Positions 39,401 through 48,400 of a stretch of 64,000 bases of DNA are shown here, one piece after another. This stretch comes from Apus apus (taxonomy: Eukaryota > Chordata > Aves > Apodiformes > Apodidae). The position numbers were made by a program, and so were the translations under genes. The notes under the pieces were generated by a model. The model was not told where the DNA came from, ran no database searches, and saw only the letters and a program-made list of their open reading frames with translations. Numbering within the stretch: position 1 is the stretch's first letter; each line of letters begins with the position of its first letter. The DNA is taken from assembly GCF_020740795.1 (NCBI RefSeq), contig NC_067282.1, positions 171,894,274 to 171,958,273 of the forward strand, in the 5' to 3' direction.

Positions 39401-42400
39401 ACGAGGATGTGGAAATTCACAGAGACTTTCAAAACTAGCTTTAAGTTTCTCAGATACAAAACTCTTCTGCAGCTCATGGATTTCTCAGTCCTCAGTTCAA
39501 ATGGAGAAAAATTTCAGCCTTCTTGTCACTAGATGAACTGTGTGCATCTTCCAAATTTTTGGAAATTTTAACTCTTGCATATGGCCAAAAGCACCAAGGT
39601 AACAGAGGCAGGCAACTTCTGCTCAAGTGCTTGACAAGCAAAGACTTAACCCATCCTCAAGCAGATTCAATGTTTTCCAACATCCAAGTAACATTCAACA
39701 GTTAAATTTCTCTACCTTATAGTCCACATGCAGAGATTTAAAGATTTATAACATATATTGCATATGGAAACATGAGGATAACTGTGATATGCATTTCTAC
39801 TAGCAACTGGTCAGGTCAATGTAAAGGCAAGCCACCCACATCAGCATTAGAGCAGTAAGTGCATCTGAAAGGCACTGTTCCTCAAATCTGTCTTTCAGAG
39901 ACACTGTGAAAGCTCTCAAACCAAACTGCAGTGGATCAGTCTATGTTACTGAAGGATACCACTGTAGCTAACTCCATGGTGATGATGTTACCTGGCACCC
40001 TAAGAATGGTCACATCAAGTAATAGCAGGACATGTGCTTGAATATGTAAATATATAATTACTTAGTGTTTTACTTCTCGCAGGCAAAGACATCATGGAAG
40101 CCCTACTGCAATGTGGCAATGCACGTGGATGAGCAAGTAACGTACCAGAGCGTCAGCTGCGATATGATCTGACAGCACATCAGTTGCTCCACAGTAATGC
40201 CTCTGGACTTGCCCTTGCTCTGGTGTAAATGTGAAAGAACTACCTTTCTTTCATTGCAAACTAACAAGATAGTTAATTTTTCATCAGAGAAAAGATAACA
40301 AACATCTAATATCTTACAAGTGACCCTTTTCAGAAAGTGAAAAAAACACCCACTGTACCTACCGTATAAGCAATTTTTTAAGTTTCAAAATGGGTTGGTT
40401 TTTTGTGGTTTTTTTTAGTTCTAAAAAGTATCAACTTACTGATCTTAAAAAATCTGTTATCTCACAATTAGGACCAGAAGTTTGTTTTGTTTTGTTTTTA
40501 AACAAAAAGTATATAAACACAAAGATATTTAACATAACAAGTAGGCAGGTGCTAATTTCTACTAAGGCTTGATCTAACTTTAAATATGTTTCTGTATGAA
40601 CTTCTAAACACTTCTTACAGAGTTACAAAAAATAATAAAGAATTTCCAACACTAATGATTTGCAAGACCATTTGTGTTTCAGTTGTATGCTCAGAGCAAA
40701 CTGCTGTCTCCAGAGATATCATAACTGCCATAAGGTTTGCAGCTCTTACTACACAAACTTTTAATTTCACTTTCAGGAATGTTGATCTGTGGTGGTATTT
40801 ACACATTGTTTGCCAACCTTTTACTAAGACTGGATGAAAGTTATATATACATATAATCCGCGGCCACTTCCACATCTGTTACATGAAATAAAAAGAGCAA
40901 TTTATTATTTATTTTTCTGTTCATCATTATCAGCCTTTTCAACTGAAACACTAACCCTATAACCAATAGTTTTTATAAGAGACCCTTCTATGTAAAGTAC
41001 AGTTTCACTTCATTCCTATTCTGGCTTGCTTTGCAAAAGCACATTCTGGACCATTACTGTACTGTTAAACTATTATTTGGAACAGCACACACTCACAAAA
41101 AGCTCCACACTAAATCAACCTCATGAAAGTGCTCGAGTGTTTCGCATTTGTGGAAAAGAGCACTGTACTTGCCTTCGATATTTTTATCCTCCTCCTCGGG
41201 TGTACAATCCCTACACAGACCCTTCTCTTTTATAGATGCTCATTCTACCTGTGATTTAAACTGGTGAAATGCCAGTTCTGATCTGACAGCACTATGCACT
41301 CGTAGGGATTTATTATATTGAATGATTTAATGTATTTGGCTTAGAACTTGCTCACCTTCTACCGGCTTGGAGAAAAAACTATCAGCAGAATCTGTGGAAA
41401 GGAAGCACCACTTGCCATAAAGGTAGATGCAAGCAGGTAGTACTTAAGTCAATGGGAAACACAGAAGCCCATGAACCATGGGGACAATGGCATCCAAAGG
41501 ACACTCTCTTTCAAAAGGATGGTGACTGGGGAAGGTTATTGATGACCAGAGAGAGGCAAGCGCCACACGCATCTCAAGGGAGGGCACAGAAGAGCATTCA
41601 GGGCACTAGAGGCCAGTCAGTTTCCAACCCTGGGAAGGTTATGGACCAAATCCTCCCGGAAGCCATTCGTAAGTACGTAAAGGGCAAGAAGATGACTAGA
41701 AACAGCCAACGTGAATTTAGCATGGACCTCACCAACCCCACTGTGTTGTATCATGAGACGATGGGCTGTATGGGTAAGGGGAGAGCACTACGCATTTTAT
41801 ATCTTGACTATAGCAGGGCCTTTGATGCAACTTCTAATTGTGTCCTAATAGTCAAACTGGTGAGACAGACAAGTGGACAGTAAAGTGGGGGGAAGACTAG
41901 CTGAAAGGGTAACTGTAAATGGTATAAAGTCCAGCTTATATCCAGTTACTAGTGGTGCTCTTCAGGGACTGATACTGAGATTAATACCATTTGACATCTT
42001 TACTAGCAACCTGGATAAAGGCATAGAATCTGCAGACAAATATAAAATTCAGGGTACTGTTGAATATTCGAGGGGCGGGGGGCTGTACTCAGAGGCACCC
42101 AGATAGGCTGAGAAATGGGCTAGTACAAAACTAATTAAGTTCAACAAAGGCCAATGCAAAGTCCAACTCCATGAACCAGTACAGGCTGGGAGCTGGCTTT
42201 GCAGCAAATCATCCAGGGTCCTGGTGGACAACAAAGTGGAACCAAGAGTCAGCAGTGAAGCCTTGCAACAAGGGTGGCCAACTGCATGCAGGGCTGAATT
42301 AACAAGTACATAGGCAGCACGTCAAGGGAGTCCTTCCCTCTATTTGGCTCTGGTGGGACTACTGCTGTAGTAGTAATACAACCAGTTTTAGCCTCCCCAG

Positions 42401-45400
42401 TGAAAGAAAGATACTGATGGAGCAAGTTCACTGGAAGTTTACCAAGACAGCTGGGGGATGGAGAACAGATAAGGAAGTGCTGCGAGAACTGTACTTGTTC
42501 AGCATGAAGAATACAAGACTAAGGGAAGGGCTTGTTACAGTCCACAGCTTCCTAAAGGAAGGCTGTAGGGAACACGAAGCAGTTTGCAATTGTTGTTCAC
42601 ATGTATGCTTCATCCTGGATATATGTACAAATAGAGAATGAAGGCAGGAAACACCAAAAGCAGTAATACTCCTTTCAAATCACTTCATACTCTACAATTC
42701 CCGCACAAGTTTTTCACTGTAGTTTTTCTTCCACAGAATCTTAGCAACAATGATAAAATACTATTATAAATTCAAAATTGTATTTTGCTAGACCCTTTTC
42801 ACTATCACTAAACCTTCAATACAAAAACAGCTATAGTTTTCCAATTTTTTAATCTGGAACATATGATTTAGGTGAATTGTTGAACAGCCTGATTATTTTT
42901 TTAAGTACAAAAATCAACATGGTTGCTTTCTATCACCTTTATTTAGAATATACAAGACAAGTAACTGCAAACAGACGATCAGTCTCTATTAATATACAAA
43001 GTAGTTTCTTCAGCTTTTCATGCTTTACCTCAGACAGAAGCAAATGTTCTGATTTAATCTACATCATGTTCTACTTATGCTCAGTGAAGGAACTAAATAG
43101 TACGCATTTCTGATTCTAACAACAGGCACAACACAGCTGAGGATACCAAACTCCAGTCCCTGCTAGACTTGACTCTACTCAAGGATGGAGACATTCTCAG
43201 CTAGTAGGGCTCCAATGCTTTGAGAAAAAAATAAAAGCATTAACTGATCCTGTTGTACACTTTCTCCATTTATTCAAGATTTATGATACTGTAGTTTTTT
43301 GTTTTTGAAAACTCACAACCTTGTTCATTTCTAGCCTTACTGCAACTATATTAGTTGCCCTCATATTAAAAGTGCTCTTTCCCTTAACAGGAGTGACTAC
43401 TCCTCTGGTCCGTAATCTTCTGAAATGGTCAGTTTCCTGCATCAGCAGCAAATTCAGAATCCTGAACGTTAATCATCAGCAATGTCAAGAGAAGTGACAC
43501 CTTTATCTAAATTGCTTCAGAGCTGTTGCCTCTGGAGGCAACGTACTTGATGTGAATATGGAGGTAAAGATAATGAAATACAAATATTTAATACCAGGTT
43601 TCATTTCACAATCAAAATACTGCACCTCAGGTGAAAAAACATCACATATAAATCAACAGAACAAATCAGAATAAATGACACAAACCAACTCATTACTGAA
43701 CAGTACTGATGTAGACATAAAGAAAAAAGCTAACCAAGACTTGATATAGAAGAAACAGCCAATTAGCAACAAAAACTTAAGTTATACTTCTCTTTCACAG
43801 TCAAATCGGGAAGTACCCTGCATTTTGTATTATATGATATAGAAATTACAGATACATACACTATATTGTTTATATATTATCTGAATATATGGTATTTCAT
43901 ATATGTAGTATATGGATACTTTGAGGAGCCCTCACCTACCATTAAATGGATTTCTGAGTGATCCATCCAGTACAATGCAACCCAATATAAATCAACCAAA
44001 ATAGAGCACTTGAATTTTCATTACATACTTTTGCCACAACAATAATCATTAAAATGACAATTAAAAACCACAACACCCTGTTTCAGAGTTTTAGGAGATT
44101 TACACTTGCAGTTCAAACTCATTTTGCCTTCAGCTTGCTGATCAGAGCAGATGGCACCAGGAAACTCCTGAGGCTTTGTCACAAATACTATATTCAGAGT
44201 CACCCAGTCAGCAACAGCAATGCCTGCTTGCAGTATAAGAGGAAACAACAATCGACAGTCTGGGCACTAGTTGAGAACTGGAGTCAGTCACCAAGACATT
44301 CCAACACTCACTACAGGCTTTCTGTATAGTCTCAAGAAAGCCACAGGAGGCAGATGAGCATTCAATCAGATTAAGATGCACAACTTGAAAAATTTAGACT
44401 CTCATTTCAATGGAGTTTTAGTCTCTGTGGAATGGTCCTTAAATCTTAAAGCCTCTCCTTCAGCTAATTCAGCTGACCTGCTAGCAGGGGCTCAATACAG
44501 AAATCTAAGCTCAGACTTCTGTATCCAAGACAACTACATGCAGACGGAAGACAATCCCATGCTCTTCTGAATCAGCTGCTGGAAGCCAAAGAAGCAACAT
44601 TAATGTCTCTCAAGTGGCAAAGATACTCAATATGTAGGTGACAGACTGAATCAATCCCCGGACTACAAGATCCTCTGAACAGTTACTCAGCTCCGTTGAT
44701 AATACTTCCATAACGAACAGAGCCTGCATCATCAACGAAGGTAGCTTTGATGCTCAAAGTTGGGCACTTTAATCCTACATTGAAGTCAAACTTGAAAAGT
44801 TCACATATAGACCGAGATACAAAAAACTTTATTCATGTTTTCATTCACTAAATTGCAACGTACTCCATGATGGAAAAATTTGGTCTACATGCATTATGTG
44901 AATAATTTCTGAACGCATGACATTTCCTGTCAAAGACTAAAATGATTACATTAAATGCAGGATTTATAATAAATCTTGAAGCATAGAACGCATTTTAATA
45001 GATCCCCTAGAAAATCAACATTACACTTAAAAAAATATAATTTGAAAAAATATTGCTGTACACTGATCAATACTGAATTAAAAACACTGCAAAATTAATG
45101 GATTCCAAACACAAAGCTAGCAGAAACAGCAACTGGTAAAGATCGGGAATTATAAAAGGAACTGTAGGAAATATTAGGAATCACCTGTTTCACATTACCA
45201 GCTCAGCTACAGGCTGGCAACTAAAGAATGCTACAGAATAATCTCCAGTCACATGCACAAAACACATGCTGGAGAGCAAGCTGTCTAATTACAACAATAT
45301 GGATTTTACAGAGCATAGTTTCTACATTTCAAAAGAACATTCAAATTACTAGTTAAGTGAATACACATTAAAGGAAACAAAACACTCTACAGTATTAGCA

Positions 45401-48400
45401 CTCTTCTGAATTAATGGTGTGAAGACCTGAAAATTAACCAATCTGGAAAGTTCAGTGCAGGCTAAGTTCCCTGTAGGCTACAGTATTGGAACTATTTAAT
45501 CCATTTTAATAGAATAATAAAAGGGAAGGCCCCAAAACTTGATTTCTCCTACAGAAAATGGTCTACATACAAAGGTTTGTTCTCTGCCAGGTCTGTTTGG
45601 CTCATCTTTTTTACTGCAAGAATAGCATGAATGTAGAGCTCTCAGAAACCACTCAATGCCAGTGATACATCAAGTGACTCAAACACCAAAATCACAAGGC
45701 ATTTCAGCATGTTGTTTTCCCTCTTAGCCTTCTCTGATTTGTGTACTATGCTACATACAACAGATTTTCTGAAATACTGTTACAGAACAAACAGCTAATA
45801 TTCACACATAATTCTTTTTAAACTGTTCCTTGCAGTTGCATTAGGAATCCTACCAACCACTTCGACATCCTTGTAGTTTCATGCAGCTACCCAATGACAT
45901 CAGAGAGGTCCCCCAAAATGACAAGCTTCACAACTAATTTTTTTGCATCAGCCCTAAGATGTTTTCAGGGTCAGCATATCATTCTTCAAAATGAGAATTA
46001 TTTAACCCAGGGATAAAACTGTCATGCATGTCACTCAATGCAGACAAGAGTGGACTCCAAAGGAAGAAATGTATGAATAAAACCTTTGTCCACAGAACAC
46101 AACGGCCCCTCAGAAAGGGCAAATCCTATCTCTTGGCTCAGCTAGCCCACACCACTTCTACTGTAGTTAAATAATTTTAAGTTTCCTATATCCAAAACTC
46201 ACTCAAATCTAGATTCTTTAACTTTTAACCAAAGAATTTTTAAGGCTGCTTGCCTGCAAAAAGAGCTATTATAAAAGAAGGAAAGTAAGATTGCAGAAGG
46301 GTATTATATTATTTTTCCTACAACTATATATTCTTTTTATATATGTATTTTTTTTACAATACAGATTTAAAAAAAAAATGTCTGTATGCCAAAGAGGTAT
46401 AGAGAGTCTATAGTCCTACAGAGAGTCTATCAAAAGCTGTATTTCAGGAGTCTCAAGAGAGCGCTTCAGCTGACCAAACCATTCAAAGCTAAAACTGTGC
46501 TGCTTTTCCAGGTTGAGGGTTGTTGAACACTATTTCTTTCCCAGCCCTACTATTCCAAATTACTGCAGCAGCAAACATCCTACAACATACCAATACCTGC
46601 AAGCCGTTACACAGCTGCTAAGCAGAGGGCAGACCCCAGCGCACCATGTATCTAAGCTGGACCTGGCTGATCCTGTCAGTCCCTGTCAGGCCTGCCTGCC
46701 CATTCCCACCAGCACAAGTGACCTGGATAAGAGGAGGGTTTTCTCCTCCGATATTTTTCAAACTCATTTTGCTTTTACTGCTATTTAGAAGTCAGGAAAA
46801 AACAACAACAACCTGAGTCAACATAGAGACTACAAGCCTCCTAGAAAGCTGAGACTGTTGGAGCGGATCTGTGTAAACAACAAGGAGTTAGATACGGCTG
46901 GTGTTCAGGCTGAGAAGAGCTTTTGGGGTATACTTATTTTCCCTTTTAACTCCATTATTTCTGCTAATTATAAATATTTCCCCCTTACATTTCTAACATG
47001 TTTTATGCAGTGAAATTATCTAACCACATCAGATACAACTTAGAGAATAGTATTTTCATTCAGTAATAAGAAACAGCAGGTAACCTATTTAACACACCAA
47101 ACTATTTTTAATTTTGTGGTAAGACAAAATTCTTACTCCAATTCACTAAAAGAGCACCACAAGCTTCCCACACACCCACCACAAGATAACCAAACTCCAG
47201 TCACCAGCAGGTTAAAATATTTTATGAAGTGTGATGCGTGTGCCAAATAACTCAGTCCAGAGTTAGAAGCATTACAACATTCTCTAGTACAGAGCAAAGC
47301 TTAGATCACTAGATTAAAAAAACCAAAGAAAACCAAACCAACAGAATAATGTCCAAATTAGTATTGCTTTCTAGAAGAAATGCCAGATTACTTACAATAA
47401 CATGAGCAGAAGTAATGCCTGTACCAAAGACTGCTTCATCCTCAATAATTTCAAGCTCCAAAAGATACTATTTAACTTACACTTTGCCCTCAGAGCTTCT
47501 ATCACATCTGTGGTTGATGTATTTTTTGTTTCCCAGTTAGAAAAGTAGACATGGCAAAAACAGGAATACATTTTTCAGCAATGTCATTATTTGTTGGCAT
47601 ATCACAGATGTAACCACCAAATCACTCCTTGGTCACAGAACAGAGCTTTCACACTTAGTGTACTTCTGTAGTCTGTATTGATCTGAGGAAGTATCAAACA
47701 GGAAAATCACCTAGTAACAAACAGATCTGGGTCTGAATTCTAATAGTAATGGATATTCCCCACACCCTTAAGAAAAGTAAGTCTAGCATGTTAGTTAATC
47801 CCCAAACATCATCAGCAACACAAATTCAAACCCACAGATTCTTTCCATAGCTCCCATTCTCAACACATTAAGCAGCACCACCTAGGAAAATTCTACTTGG
47901 GTAGTATTTGTCACATGGAGCAGAGATGAGGTGTGGATTGCTTTGGAGCCAACAATGCATTCAGTTATTAGTTAAAAGCTCCTTCTAACTAACAGAAAGG
48001 AAGTTTGCCACGTATTTGTGTCATAAATTTAACACTGGGAGAAACTCATCATTTCAGTATTTCTTAACAGATTATCACAGAGTCAGCAAAAACCTCAGAA
48101 TCCACTGTTGCAAGTGAGTGAACTTAGAGCTACATGATTTCCACATAACGGTGACCTACTAAAAAAACTTTACAGACTCAGAAGTAACAGAAAAATAGGA
48201 GACAAAGTGCTTAATACAGTGCAGACTTCAAGTTCCATTTTCAACAACGTGTTAAGACCTTGCTTCCAGCTCCTAACTGAGGATAAAGTGTAAATCCCAC
48301 AGTCTGTGGGATTCCCACAGCTGCATCCAGACCCCCTTCCCATTCCTCCCAAGAAAAAATTCCAATAAAGCTTTTCAGCTACGTCATCTAATTGCCTGTT